In this document: positions 20,459-34,986 of the stretch, piece after piece | Layout of the letters: the number at the start of each line of letters is the position of its first letter | How positions within the stretch are numbered: the stretch's first letter is position 1 | Source: Cellulosimicrobium cellulans | GTDB taxonomy: Bacteria > Actinomycetota > Actinomycetes > Actinomycetales > Cellulomonadaceae | Length of the DNA: 64,000 nucleotides | Reading direction: 5' to 3' | NCBI RefSeq assembly: GCF_016907755.1 | Contig: NZ_JAFBCN010000001.1 | Span: forward strand, 3,596,001-3,660,000 | Notes under the pieces: generated by a model | Databases searched by the model: none | What the model was told of the DNA's origin: nothing | What the model saw: only the letters and a program-made list of their open reading frames with translations | Translations under genes and position numbers: made by a program

Positions 20459-20542
20459 TGACCCCGGCTCCACGTCGGGTGACCCCGGCTCTACCTACCG
20501 TGACCACGCCTCTGCCTCGGGTGACCGCTGCGCGCTGCCTTG
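20459..20542. repeat. Degenerate 21-bp tandem repeat, three to four units
   Basis: Units start at 20459, 20480, 20501 and 20522, each beginning TGACC; the first two share TGACCCCGGCTC. The fourth is weak. No supported gene covers it. Confidence 0.55.
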
Positions 20543-20668
20543 AGCGGCCAGGTGGTTCTCGCTTCCTCGATCGCCGGTCGTCTCGACCGACCCGGGCGGC
20601 TTGCGATCGCGCGGTGGGCGAACGTGGCGCCGGCGTCAGTACCGGATGTCTGAGGGTATGCGGAAATG

Positions 20669-20702
20669 CCGAAGGCCCACCCCGTGTGGGGTGGGCCTTC
20701 GG
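20669..20702 (-). terminator. rrn operon terminator
   Basis: A 15-bp perfect stem (20669-20683 with 20688-20702) with a 4-nt loop, about 10 bases after the 5S 3' end, followed on the minus strand by CATTTCC. Confidence 0.85.
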
Positions 20703-20712
20703 TGAAGGGTTG

Positions 20713-20829
20713 TCCGGCGGCGTCCTACTCTCCCACCCCGTCTCCAGGGCAGTACCATCGGCGCTGAAGGGCTTAGCTTCCGGGTTCGGTATGGGACCGG
20801 GCGTTTCCCCTTCGCTGTGACCGCCGTAA
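20713..20829 (-). rRNA. rrf: 5S ribosomal RNA
   Basis: Component of the large ribosomal subunit. Reading the minus strand from about 20829 gives a 117-nt RNA whose ends (TTACGGCGG and CCGCCGGA) pair to form helix I. The internal CCCATACCGAACCCGGAAG and the 3'-side GGGAGAGTAGGACGCCG are typical of 5S. Ends are estimated to within a few bases. Last gene of the rrn operon. Confidence 0.93.
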
Positions 20830-20929
20830 CTCTGTGAACCTCCTCAACACTGGGCACCCCGGAAGGGGGTGTGGTGTTGGTGGTTCGGGAACCGCACAGT
20901 GGACGCGTAGCAAAGTGTGTTGGTGTTGA

Positions 20930-26034
<5,105 letters not shown>

Positions 26035-26543
26035 GAACAACGCCCACCACCAGGCAAACCCAGCAGTGAACAATCCATACGAAGCGAACCCCAACAGGGT
26101 TCACAAAACTGGCATCAACACGAAAGATGACATCATCTTCCGAAATCAACCAAAGGAATCCCAGACACAACCAACCACCCCACCCGACGGATGGGAACGA
26201 TCAGCCATGCCACAGGGACAAATAATTGGCATTGACTAACAAGCACACTGTTGAGTTCTCAAACAACCGACACACACCAACTCAGCACCACCCGACCGGG
26301 CAGAACCTCGCTTGGGGCAACCCTTCAACCTTACCAGGTCTTCCCCGGCTCCTCAACCCCGGCTGTTCGCCGTGGTCCAGTCACCGTGGTCTTCCTCGTC
26401 GCGGGCAGGAGAACATCCTACGCCATGCGGTGGAAGGGTTTCGACCCCGGGACCAGCCACCCTCGATCGTTCGAGGCGGTGTCTGTTCCTCCCTGTCGGG
26501 CCGACATCCAGAACATTACGTGGCCCGTCGCGTCGGGGTCAAG
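26035..26543 (-). promoter_or_regulatory. rrn leader and three promoter-like elements
   Basis: Reading the minus strand: P1 is TTGACC (26537-26542), 18 bp, TAATGT (26513-26518). P2 is TCGAAA (26439-26444), 18 bp, TAGGAT (26415-26420), weaker. P3 is TTGAGG (26351-26356), 17 bp, TAAGGT (26328-26333), close to consensus. The leader contains the antitermination-type motif TTGTTTGAGAACTCAACAGT (near 26247-26267), repeated in modified form in the spacer. No gene is supported between here and the oxoprolinase gene. Confidence 0.65.
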
Positions 26544-26670
26544 CCGGCTCCGGGTGACCCGCCACACAGGCCGGTCGTGCCGTCCTCCCCGGTCCCGGCC
26601 CAGGTCGGGGCGGACGGGAACGACCTGCGGTGCGTCCTCTCTGTCGTCCGCACACAGCCTCGACGGCAGG

Positions 26671-28275
26671 TCACGCAGGCCGCGTCGCGCGGAGCACGAC
26701 CCTGTCTCCCGGGCGGAGCTGGGCCGCGCGGTCGACGTCGTCCTCGCGCAGCACCCCGATGACGGGGTAGCCACCGGTGACGGGACGGTCCGCGAGGAAG
26801 ACGACCGGTCGGCCGTCGGGCGGGATCTGGACCGCCCCGCGGACGAGTCCCTCCGACGGCAGCTCCCCCGCGCGGCGCGGGACCGCCTGTCCGTCGAGGC
26901 GCAGGGCGACGCGGTCGCTGTCCGCGCTCACGGTCCGCAACGCCCGTAGCGCCTGCCAGGCACCCGGCAGGAACCAGTCGTCCCGAGGCGCCGGGACGAC
27001 GTCGAGCAGCGCCCCCGCCCGCTCGCCCGGGCGCAGCACGCCGGGGACGTGGCGCACCGGCGCGACGTCGACGAGCGGCCACGTGCCCGAGGGCGGCGGA
27101 CCGACCGGCACGCGGTCGCCCGGACGGAGCGGGGCCGGCCCGAGCCCGGACAGGACGTCGCGGGACCGCGACCCGAGCACCGCTCCCGGGACCACCCCGC
27201 CCCGGACCGCGACGTACGTCCGCAGTCCCCGTGCCGCCTGGCCCAGCCGCAGCACGGCGCCGTCGGACACCCGGACGGGTGCGTTCATGCCCACGGGGAC
27301 CTCGTCGACCGTGGCGGGGACCGCCGCCCCGGCGAGCGCGACGACCGCGGAGCCCCGGAACCGGAGCGCGAGCCCACCGAGGGTGACCTCGAGCGTCGCC
27401 GCGCTCGCCGGGTTGCCGACGAGCCGGTTCGCGAGCGCGTGGGAGGTGCGGTCCGCCGCCCCCGACGGGCCGACGCCGACCGCCGCGAGGCCGGGGCGGC
27501 CCCCGTCCTCGACGAGGACGAGCGGACCCGTCGCGACGACCTCGACGGACGGCCCCCCGGGGCCCGGGTCGGCCGCCACGACCGACGGCGCGCCGCTCGC
27601 GTCCGACGTCCCGGTCGACGGGGTCCCCTGCCGCGCGGTGGCCGCGACGGACCGGGACGGCACGAACCGGACTCGCGCCCCGGGTGCGACGAGCGCGGGC
27701 GGGTCGCGGTCGACGTCGAACATCGCGACGTCGGTGCGGCCGAGCAGGCGCCACCCGCCCGGGGACTCGCCGGGGTACACCGCGGTGAGCTCGCCCGCGA
27801 GCGCGACGGACCCCGGGGGGACGCGCGTGCGCGGCGTCGCGAGGCGAGGGGCAGCGATGGCGGGGTCGACGCCCGCCAGGTAGGTGAAGCCCGGCGCGAA
27901 GCCGCCGAACGCGGCCTCGTACACCCGCCCGGAGTGCCGGGCGACGACCTCCTCGACGCTCACCCCCGCCCAGCGGGCGACGTCGCCCAGGTCCGGCCCG
28001 TCGTAGCGCACCGGGATCTCCACCACGGGACCGGCGGGCGGACGCGCGACGTCGGACGACGCGCGGAGAAGTGCCCCCTGGACCCAGGCCCGGGCGTCGG
28101 CGACGTCGCCGCGCGCCGCGCACCGGACCAGGACCGTGCGCGCGGCCGGGACGACGTCGACGACCCCCGGCGGGACGTCGTCCGCGAGCGCCCGGTGCAG
28201 CGACCGCACGGCCGCCAGGTCGGGCAGGTCGACGAGCAGCGCCGTCTCCCCGAACCCGTGCACGGCGCCCGTCAC
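26671..28275 (-). CDS. 5-oxoprolinase subunits B and C fused (PxpB-PxpC)
   Basis: With PxpA, cleaves 5-oxoproline to glutamate using ATP. This 534-aa chain joins the two usually separate subunits. Residues 1-210 are the AHS1/CT_C_D domain ([30 protein letters not shown] and [15 protein letters not shown], in parts). After a linker rich in Pro, Ser and Gly (210-245), residues 248-534 are the AHS2/CT_A_B domain ([30 protein letters not shown] and GGYPVIGVL, in parts). The GTG at 28275 overlaps the pxpA stop (GTGA). Urea-amidolyase-related hydrolases share these domains, but the neighbouring PxpA favours oxoprolinase. Confidence 0.88.
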   Translation of the reverse strand: MTGAVHGFGETALLVDLPDLAAVRSLHRALADDVPPGVVDVVPAARTVLVRCAARGDVADARAWVQGALLRASSDVARPPAGPVVEIPVRYDGPDLGDVARWAGVSVEEVVARHSGRVYEAAFGGFAPGFTYLAGVDPAIAAPRLATPRTRVPPGSVALAGELTAVYPGESPGGWRLLGRTDVAMFDVDRDPPALVAPGARVRFVPSRSVAATARQGTPSTGTSDASGAPSVVAADPGPGGPSVEVVATGPLVLVEDGGRPGLAAVGVGPSGAADRTSHALANRLVGNPASAATLEVTLGGLALRFRGSAVVALAGAAVPATVDEVPVGMNAPVRVSDGAVLRLGQAARGLRTYVAVRGGVVPGAVLGSRSRDVLSGLGPAPLRPGDRVPVGPPPSGTWPLVDVAPVRHVPGVLRPGERAGALLDVVPAPRDDWFLPGAWQALRALRTVSADSDRVALRLDGQAVPRRAGELPSEGLVRGAVQIPPDGRPVVFLADRPVTGGYPVIGVLREDDVDRAAQLRPGDRVVLRATRPA

Positions 28276-29066
28276 GGCACGGTGCCCTCGCGCGCACCCG
28301 GCGCGGCGTCGACGAAGGGGCGCAGCTCGACGCCCGCGGCCTCGAGCGCGGCCCGCACCGAGCCCAGGAGCCCGACGGCGCCCGGCGTGTCGGAGTGGAC
28401 GCACACCGAGTCCGCGTCGACCCGGAGCACGGAGCCGTCCGCCGCGAGCACGGTGCCCGCCGAGGCGAGCTCCACGACGCGCCGGGCGACCTGCTCGGCG
28501 TCGTGCACGACGGCGCCCGGCAGGCCGCGCGGGACCAGCTCGCCCGTGGGGAGGTAGCCCCGGTCGGCGAAGGCCTCGCGGACCGTCGGCAGCCCCGCGG
28601 CGTCCGCGAGGCGCAGCACCGCGGACCCCGGCAGGCCGACCACGGGGAGCGCGGGGTCGTAGGCGCGGACGGCGTCGACGACGGCGCGGGCCTGCGCCTC
28701 GTGGTGGACGATCGCGTTGTAAAGCGCGCCGTGCGGCTTGACGTAGCGCACCCGGTCCCCCGCGAGGCGCGCGAAGCCGTCGAGCGCCGCGAGCTGGTAG
28801 AGCACGTCGTCGGCGAGCTCGCCGGGGTCGACCTCCATGAAGCGGCGCCCGAAGCCCGCGAGGTCGCGGTAGCTCACGTGCGCGCCGACGCGCACACCGC
28901 GCGCGACGGCGTCGCGCGTCACGGCGCGCATCGTCGCCGGGTCGCCCGCATGGAAGCCGCACGCCACGTTCGCACTGGTCACAAGACCGAGCAGGGCTTC
29001 GTCGTCGGCGAGGGTCCAGCGGCCGAAGCCCTCGCCGAGATCGGCGTTGAGGTCGATGCGCGTCAC
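28272..29066 (-). CDS. pxpA: 5-oxoprolinase subunit A (LamB/YcsF family)
   Basis: 264-aa subunit of the ATP-dependent 5-oxoprolinase. Family marks: [12 protein letters not shown] at the N-terminus, [43 protein letters not shown], and the closing [11 protein letters not shown]. The start is GTG at 29066; upstream ATGs at 29074 and 29077 are in other frames. The ribosome site is weak. Overlaps the PxpBC gene. Confidence 0.92.
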   Translation of the reverse strand: MTRIDLNADLGEGFGRWTLADDEALLGLVTSANVACGFHAGDPATMRAVTRDAVARGVRVGAHVSYRDLAGFGRRFMEVDPGELADDVLYQLAALDGFARLAGDRVRYVKPHGALYNAIVHHEAQARAVVDAVRAYDPALPVVGLPGSAVLRLADAAGLPTVREAFADRGYLPTGELVPRGLPGAVVHDAEQVARRVVELASAGTVLAADGSVLRVDADSVCVHSDTPGAVGLLGSVRAALEAAGVELRPFVDAAPGAREGTVP

Positions 29067-29147
29067 CCGACCATCATGCCCGGAACACACCCGAGCCCGG
29101 GTGCGAGGCCGGCCGTGCACCCAGCGTCAGGGCGTACATTCGCGGGC

Positions 29148-29723
29148 ATGCCCGACGACCGCTCCCCCGCCCCGGCGACCGTGCGCGTGCGCCGCGCGAC
29201 GACCGACGACGCGCCCGCGCTCGCAGAGCTCGCGGCCCTGACGTTCCCGCTCGCGTGCCCCCCGGGCACGTCGCCCGAGGCGATCGCCGAGCACGTCACG
29301 ACGCAGCTCTCGCCCGAGCGGTTCCGTGCATGGGCCGCGAGCGCCGCCCATGCCCTCCTCCTCGTCGAGCCCGACGGGACGGACGCCCCGGGACCCCTCG
29401 GGTACGCGCTCCTCGTCCGCGGGGTGCCGGACGACCCCGACGTCGCCGCGGCGGTGGGGCCGGGCGAGGCGGTCGAGCTGTCGAAGATCTACGTGCACCC
29501 CGCGGCCCAGGGCACGGGCGCGGCGGGCGTGCTCATGACCGCGACGACGCAGGCGGCCGCCCGTCTCGGTCCCGACCTGCCCGTGTGGCTCGGCACGAAC
29601 GTGCTCAACGCCCGGGCGCAGGCGTTCTACCGCAAGCACCGGTTCGACGTCGTGGGGCGCCGTACCTACGTGGTCGGCGGCGAGACGCACAGCGACGTGG
29701 TCATGGCACTCCCCCGCGCCTGA
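29148..29723 (+). CDS. GNAT acetyltransferase
   Basis: 191 aa. Substrate unknown. The acetyl-CoA-binding core is visible as VELSKIYVHPAAQGTGAAGVLMTAT (in parts) followed by VWLGTNVLNARAQAFYRKHRFDVVGRRTYVVGG (in parts). The N-terminal VRVRRATTDDAPALAELAA is typical. A TACATT box (29135-29140) ends 7 bases before the ATG and no ribosome site is seen, so the message may be leaderless. Divergent from pxpA; convergent with the next large gene. Confidence 0.88.
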   Translation: MPDDRSPAPATVRVRRATTDDAPALAELAALTFPLACPPGTSPEAIAEHVTTQLSPERFRAWAASAAHALLLVEPDGTDAPGPLGYALLVRGVPDDPDVAAAVGPGEAVELSKIYVHPAAQGTGAAGVLMTATTQAAARLGPDLPVWLGTNVLNARAQAFYRKHRFDVVGRRTYVVGGETHSDVVMALPRA

Positions 29724-29733
29724 CGCCGCACGA

Positions 29734-29771
29734 CCGAGGGCCGGTCGGGGACGTCCCCGACCGGCCCTCGG
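29734..29771. terminator. Perfect 38-bp palindrome, bidirectional terminator
   Basis: Two 19-base arms meet at 29752/29753, between the convergent GNAT gene and the first giant ThuA gene. Confidence 0.8.
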
Positions 29772-29792
29772 CCTGCTGTCCGAGCTGCCGCG

Positions 29793-32700
29793 TCAGCCGC
29801 AGCTCTTGGCGTCGTACGCGACGTCGGCCGCGAACGTGCGGCCGTCGCCGGTCGCCGCGACGCCCACGACGCCCGCCTCGACGGACGTCGCCCGGGCCGC
29901 GAACGACTGGTACGCCGAGGCGCCCGGCTGGACGCCGGTGAACGCCTTGCTGCCGAACGGCGTCGTCAGCGTGACGTCCACCGGGACGCCGTCGGCGTTC
30001 GTCGCACGCACCGCGACGTACGCCTTGCCGGCGAGGCACCGGATCTGGACCTCGGTGGTGACGTCGAGCGGCTGCTCGACCACCTCGCCCGCGAGGACGA
30101 AGTCCTCGAACGCGACGACCGCGGGCTGGGTCTGGTTCTTGCCGAGCGCGAACGGCCCGACCCCGATCCCGTCGAGCTGGTCGTTCGTCACGGCGGCGAG
30201 CTCGGTCCACCGCTCGCCGTCGAGCGACCACGAGCCGACGAACGTGTCGCCGGAGCGGGCCAGGCGCACGTGGTACGTCTTGTCCGCCTCGCGGGGCAGG
30301 TCCGACACGCCGGGCTGCGGCTGCAGCACGACGTCGCCCTTCTCGCTGCGGAGCTCGAACCCGACGGTGCCGTTGGCGGCCCCGTTGTGGATCACGTCGA
30401 GCTTCACGTAGTTGGCCTGGTCCTTGTAGACCATGAGGCCGCCCTGGTGGTAGTTCTGCGTGAGGTCGGCGCGCACCGTCGTCTCGACGGTCCACTCGTC
30501 GCCCGTCACGACCTTCGAACGGACGATGTTCGGCACGGTGGAGTTCGTCGCGCCGAAGATGTCGTCGTCGGTCGTGGTGAGCTGCAGCGCGCCGTCCGCG
30601 ACGGCGAGCCGCGACGGGTCGGCGTCGACGACGTACCAGCGGCACGGGTCGAGGCCGAGGCCGGACCCGCTGCCGTCGAACGTGTCGCTCGCGGTGACGT
30701 CCTCGCACACGGGGACGCCGCTGCCGTCGACCTCGCGCACGTGGTCGAACGCGACGTCGATCTGGTTCGCGCCCGCGCTCTTGCCGAGCGCGAACACGCC
30801 GACGCCCGCGTCGCCGAGCCCCGCGTGCGTGACGGCGCGCGTGGTCGGGACCCAGGTCTGCCCGTTGTCGAGCGAGTACGACCCGGTGAACGAGTCGCCG
30901 TCGCGCGACAGGCGCAGCAGGTACTCGCCGTAGACGGGCTTCGCGACGTCGAGGACGTCGCCGTTCGTGGACTGCACGACGTCGCCGATCTCGCTGCGGA
31001 GCTCGACGCGCAGGCCGCCCGGGTGCTGGACCACGGCGAGCTTGACGTAGTCGGACTCCGACGCGCGGACGATGAGGCCGCCCTGCTGGTACTGGTTCGC
31101 GAACGCGGCCGTCATCTTCGTCTCGACCGTCCAGGAGTCGCCCGGCTGGTCGGTCGTGATGATGTTCGGCACCCGCTGGTTGCCGGTGCCGGCGAAGTCG
31201 GCGTCCGTCGTGCGCACGACCCACTTCCCGTCGCGCACCTGGGCGAGGTCGGGGCGGAGGTCGACGACGTCCCAGCGGCAGCCGTCGAGCGCCTCGCCCT
31301 CGAACTCGTCCGCGGGCCCGCGCTGCGGGTCGGGCTCGGTGCACTCGAGCGTGCCGTACACGGAGACCGCGACGGTGCCGGTCGCGTGCGCGCCCGACGG
31401 GTCGCTCACAGTGACCTTGGCCGTGTAGCTCCCGGCCGCCGTGTACGTGTGCTGCGCGGTCGCGCCCGTCGCCGTGCCGCCGTCGCCGAAGTCCCACGCG
31501 TACGTGAGCGCGTCGCCGTCGGCGTCGGAGGCCTGCGCGGCGAACGCGACGTCGAGCGGCGCGTCGCCCGTGGCGGGCGTCGCCGTCACGGAGCCGACGA
31601 CCGGGGCCACGTTGTTCGCCGCTCCCCGACCCGTGAAGGTGACGGAGTCGACGTCGAACATGTCGCCCGTCGCCCCCGTCGTCGAGCGCGCGACGAAGTA
31701 GAGCGTGCGCGTGCCGCCCGGGTCGGTGACCGGGACCGCCTGCGTGCGCGCCGGCGTCTCCCAGCTCCCGGTCGGCGACAGCGTGAGCGTCGCGAGGACC
31801 GGGCCGTCCACGGCACCGTCCCGCACGTCGAGCACGCCGCCGGAGCCGCCCGAGCTGTACCGCGCGGAGATCGAGTCGATGCCCGCGAGGTTCATCCGGT
31901 CGAACGCGAACCAGTCGCCGGCCGCGATGTACCCGAGCTGCTTGCCGCCCTCGGAGATGTCCTTCGCGACGACCTGGACGCCCTGGCTGTCGGTGAAGTA
32001 CTCGGCCTGCTTGGTGCGCGTGTGCAGGACGGCCTCGTCGTCGGACGCGAGCGCGGGCACGCCGTCGGCGCCCCCGCCGTCGGTGTACGTCGCGTTGACG
32101 ACGCCGAAGATGTTCGCGTCGAGGCCGTGCCCCTCGTCCTTGGCGGTCGTGAGGACGCCCTCGCAGCCCGTGGCACTGGACAGCGGGTGTCCGTGGTTGT
32201 CGTGGCCGAGGATGTACTCGACGACGACCCGGCTGCAGTCGACCTGCGCGCCGTCCTCGGCGTCGGTGACCGTGACCCGGAACGGGACCTGGTCGCCGAA
32301 GTCGAAGAACTGGCCGTCGGCCGGGAGCTCGAGCGTCACCTCGGGCGCGGTGTTGCCCACGGTGATGGTCGTGGTCGCCACGCCCTGCTTGCCGTCGGCG
32401 TCGGTGACGGTGAGCCGCACCTCGTGCCGGCCGTTCTCGGTGAACGTCCGCGAGACCTGGGCGTCGGTGGCGTCGGTCTCGCCGTCACCGTCGAGGTCCC
32501 AGGCGTACGTGAACTCCTTGCCGTCCGGGTGGGAGGACCCGGTGCCGTCGAACGACACGGCGAGCGGTGCCTGGCCGTTCGTCGGCGTCGCGTCGATCTG
32601 CGCGACGGGCGAGCGGCCCCCGCGCACGTAGTCGATCCGGTAGACGGCCGAGAGCGCGTCGCCCCCGAAGTAGCCGCCGCCGTAGTCGAGCACGTAGAGC

Positions 32701-34784
32701 GAGCCGTCCGGGCCGAACTCGAGGTTCATCGGCCGACGGAGGTCCATGAAGTCCAGCGCAGGCACGAAGCCCGCGGGGCTGCCGTCCTCGTTCCGGATCG
32801 CCTCCTTGATCCACGCGCGGTCCCACTCGTAGAGCAGCGGCTTGCCGTCGTAGTAGGCGGGGAACTTGGTCTCGGACTCGAGCTCGGGGTCGTAGTCGTA
32901 GACGACGGCACCCATCGGGGACTCGCCGCCCGTCCCGAACGCGGGCACGGACCCGCCGTCGTACGGCTGCCACGCCGGCACGGCGGGCGGGAGGTCGACG
33001 AGGCCCGTGTTGTGCGGGCTCGTGTTCTTCGGCGCCGCGCAGTCGAACTTCGGCCCGGAGACCTTGGTCTCGAAGTCGTAGTCGTTGTACGCGAGGTTGT
33101 CGCCGATGCAGTACGGCCAGCCGTAGTTGCCCGCCTCGGAGATGACGTTGAACTCGACCGTGCCGCCGGGGCCGCGGTTCGCGTTCGCGCCGCCCGCGTC
33201 GGGACCGTAGTCGCCCAGGTGGACCTCGCCCGTCGCCTTGTCGACCCCGAAGCGGAACGGGTTGCGGAAGCCCATCGCGTAGATCTCGGGCCGGGTCTTG
33301 CCGGCCTCGTACTCGCCCTCGGGGAAGAGGTTGCCCTCGGGGACCGTGTACGACCCGTCCTCGGCGACCGTGATGCGCAGGAGCTTGCCCCGCAGGTCGT
33401 TCGTGTTGCCCGAGCTGCGGCGGGCGTCGAACGCCGGGTTGCGGGTCGCCCGCTCGTCGATCGGCGCGTAGCCGTCGGACGCGAAGGGGTTCGTGTCGTC
33501 ACCCGTCGACAGGTAGAGGTTGCCCTCGGCGTCGAAGTCGATCTCGCCGCCCGCGTGGCAGCACAGCCCGCGGTCGGCCGGGACCTCGAGGATCTTCTGC
33601 TCGCTCGCGAGGTCCAGCAGGTTCTGCTCCGTGAGCCGGAACCGCGAGAGCTGGTTGTACCCCTCGAACGCCTCGAACGCGGCCGGGTCGGCCGACGTCT
33701 CGGGCGCGTCGCCGGGCGGCGTGTCGAGCCTGGGCGCGTAGTAGAGGTAGACCCAGCGGTTCTCGGCGAAGCCCGGGTCGATCGCGACGCCCTGGAGGCC
33801 GTCCTCGTCGTGGGTGTACACGGGGACGGTGCCCGCGAGCGCCGTCGTCGCGTCGGCGGTCGTGAACCAGACGCGCCCGTCGCGCGAGGTGTGCAGGACG
33901 TCGCCGTCCGGCAGGACGGCCATGGCGATCGGCTCGCCCGTCTTGGCCGCGCCCTTCGCGAGCGTCACCTGCTCGAACGAGGCGTCGACCGTCGCGCCGC
34001 AGTCGGCGTCGACCGCGCCCGCGGCGGTCTGGATGCCGCCGAGCAGGTGCTGGACGAACGCGGGGTCGGTGTAGGACTCGTCGGTGTGGCCGCCGCCGGT
34101 GTACCAGGACCGGCCGCCGTCGTACTCCTGGCACCACGCGATCGGGTGGTCGGCGCCCATGGCGCCCGACCCCGGGGAGTACGAGGACTCGTCGAGGCTC
34201 GCGAGCACGTGGACCTGGCCGCGCGGGTTCTCGCGGTAGTTGTACCACTCGTCGTACCGGTCCCAGGAGGCCGGGAGGTGGGCGGTCGAGGGGTGCTCGT
34301 CGTCGGCCACGACGACCGTCGCGTCCTGGTTCTGGGGGTGGCTGTTGAAGTACGCCCCGACGAGCTCGCCGTACCAGGGCCAGTCGTACTCGGTGTCGGA
34401 CGCCCCGTGGACGCCGGCGTACCCGCCCCCGTCGGCGATGTACCGCTCGAACGCGCCCTGCTGCTCGTCGTTCAGGACGTCGCCCGTGGTGGACAGCCAG
34501 ACGACGGCGTCGTACTGCGCGAGGTTCGCGTCCGTGAACGCTCCCGCGTCCTCCGTCGGGGTGACGGCGAAGTGGTGGTCGGTGCCGAGCTGCTGGATCG
34601 CCGCGACGCCCGCGGGGATCGAGCCGTGCCGGAACCCGGCGGTCTTGCTGAAGACCATGACGGAGAACTCGTCGTGCGCGGCGGCGGGGGCCGCCGTGGC
34701 GAGGGTGAGCGCCGGCGCGACGAGGGCCGCGGCGGTGACCGCCGCGACCCCCTGGCGCCGACCTCTCGAAGGTCGTGCTGTCAC
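29793..34784 (-). CDS. Giant secreted ThuA / PQQ-type sugar dehydrogenase protein 1
   Basis: 1663 aa, GTG start at 34784 with an excellent AAGGAGGAG site. Domains by eye: signal peptide 1-36 ending APAAA; ThuA domain 38-256 (VMVFSKTAGFRHGSIPAG, GGGYAGVHGASDTEYDWPWY); glucose/sorbosone dehydrogenase propeller 270-720; PKD 724-810; a linker with conserved GHDNHGHP; CBM6-like 925-1053; second PKD 1060-1142; two concanavalin-like sandwiches (GH43-C2/DUF1349-like) about 1158-1560; C-terminal cap 1576-1663. The propeller keeps the expected catalytic His (CCH410AGG) and Arg (GFRNPFR, about 507-511) of PQQ aldose dehydrogenases. Activity and substrate are not known. It is closer to the 1674-aa protein than to the 1860-aa one. 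Confidence 0.88.
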   Translation of the reverse strand: MTARPSRGRRQGVAAVTAAALVAPALTLATAAPAAAHDEFSVMVFSKTAGFRHGSIPAGVAAIQQLGTDHHFAVTPTEDAGAFTDANLAQYDAVVWLSTTGDVLNDEQQGAFERYIADGGGYAGVHGASDTEYDWPWYGELVGAYFNSHPQNQDATVVVADDEHPSTAHLPASWDRYDEWYNYRENPRGQVHVLASLDESSYSPGSGAMGADHPIAWCQEYDGGRSWYTGGGHTDESYTDPAFVQHLLGGIQTAAGAVDADCGATVDASFEQVTLAKGAAKTGEPIAMAVLPDGDVLHTSRDGRVWFTTADATTALAGTVPVYTHDEDGLQGVAIDPGFAENRWVYLYYAPRLDTPPGDAPETSADPAAFEAFEGYNQLSRFRLTEQNLLDLASEQKILEVPADRGLCCHAGGEIDFDAEGNLYLSTGDDTNPFASDGYAPIDERATRNPAFDARRSSGNTNDLRGKLLRITVAEDGSYTVPEGNLFPEGEYEAGKTRPEIYAMGFRNPFRFGVDKATGEVHLGDYGPDAGGANANRGPGGTVEFNVISEAGNYGWPYCIGDNLAYNDYDFETKVSGPKFDCAAPKNTSPHNTGLVDLPPAVPAWQPYDGGSVPAFGTGGESPMGAVVYDYDPELESETKFPAYYDGKPLLYEWDRAWIKEAIRNEDGSPAGFVPALDFMDLRRPMNLEFGPDGSLYVLDYGGGYFGGDALSAVYRIDYVRGGRSPVAQIDATPTNGQAPLAVSFDGTGSSHPDGKEFTYAWDLDGDGETDATDAQVSRTFTENGRHEVRLTVTDADGKQGVATTTITVGNTAPEVTLELPADGQFFDFGDQVPFRVTVTDAEDGAQVDCSRVVVEYILGHDNHGHPLSSATGCEGVLTTAKDEGHGLDANIFGVVNATYTDGGGADGVPALASDDEAVLHTRTKQAEYFTDSQGVQVVAKDISEGGKQLGYIAAGDWFAFDRMNLAGIDSISARYSSGGSGGVLDVRDGAVDGPVLATLTLSPTGSWETPARTQAVPVTDPGGTRTLYFVARSTTGATGDMFDVDSVTFTGRGAANNVAPVVGSVTATPATGDAPLDVAFAAQASDADGDALTYAWDFGDGGTATGATAQHTYTAAGSYTAKVTVSDPSGAHATGTVAVSVYGTLECTEPDPQRGPADEFEGEALDGCRWDVVDLRPDLAQVRDGKWVVRTTDADFAGTGNQRVPNIITTDQPGDSWTVETKMTAAFANQYQQGGLIVRASESDYVKLAVVQHPGGLRVELRSEIGDVVQSTNGDVLDVAKPVYGEYLLRLSRDGDSFTGSYSLDNGQTWVPTTRAVTHAGLGDAGVGVFALGKSAGANQIDVAFDHVREVDGSGVPVCEDVTASDTFDGSGSGLGLDPCRWYVVDADPSRLAVADGALQLTTTDDDIFGATNSTVPNIVRSKVVTGDEWTVETTVRADLTQNYHQGGLMVYKDQANYVKLDVIHNGAANGTVGFELRSEKGDVVLQPQPGVSDLPREADKTYHVRLARSGDTFVGSWSLDGERWTELAAVTNDQLDGIGVGPFALGKNQTQPAVVAFEDFVLAGEVVEQPLDVTTEVQIRCLAGKAYVAVRATNADGVPVDVTLTTPFGSKAFTGVQPGASAYQSFAARATSVEAGVVGVAATGDGRTFAADVAYDAKSCG

Positions 34785-34960
34785 TTCTCCTCCTTGAGAA
34801 CTGAGCGGTGCGGCTCGGCGACGTTGCCGTGCCGCAGGTCGTGCTCTCCTTCCTCGTGGTGCGTCGTGGGTTCCGCGCGTCGTCGCGCGGGGCGCTCCGG
34901 TCAGGTCCCGGTCGGGCTCGGCCTGCACCCCGGAGGGCGCCCGACCGGGAGGTCGGTGGG

Positions 34961-34980
34961 GCGGCCCCTCCCGGGGCCGC
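34961..34980 (-). terminator. Hairpin terminator after the His-tail membrane protein gene
   Basis: 8-bp GC-only stem (34961-34968 with 34973-34980), TCCC loop, 6 bases after the stop. A second stem (34906-34917 with 34939-34950) lies just downstream. Confidence 0.55.
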
Positions 34981-34986
34981 CGTCGG

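Larger units (their letters stand above)
19759..20668. other. Gene-free region between gatC and 5S rRNA with inverted and tandem repeats
   Basis: About 900 bp without a gene I can support; open frames here have skewed composition and no recognisable domain. It contains three structures listed separately: a hairpin at 20086-20119, a 24-bp inverted repeat at 20345-20437, and a 21-bp degenerate tandem repeat at 20459-20542. They lie downstream of the rrn operon and may be fold-back or termination structures. Confidence 0.5.

Noticed and set aside
19808-20820. Overlapping open frames in the gap after gatC
   Set aside because: Coding on both strands is equally poor: no ribosome site, no domain, and frames run across inverted repeats and the rrn terminator.
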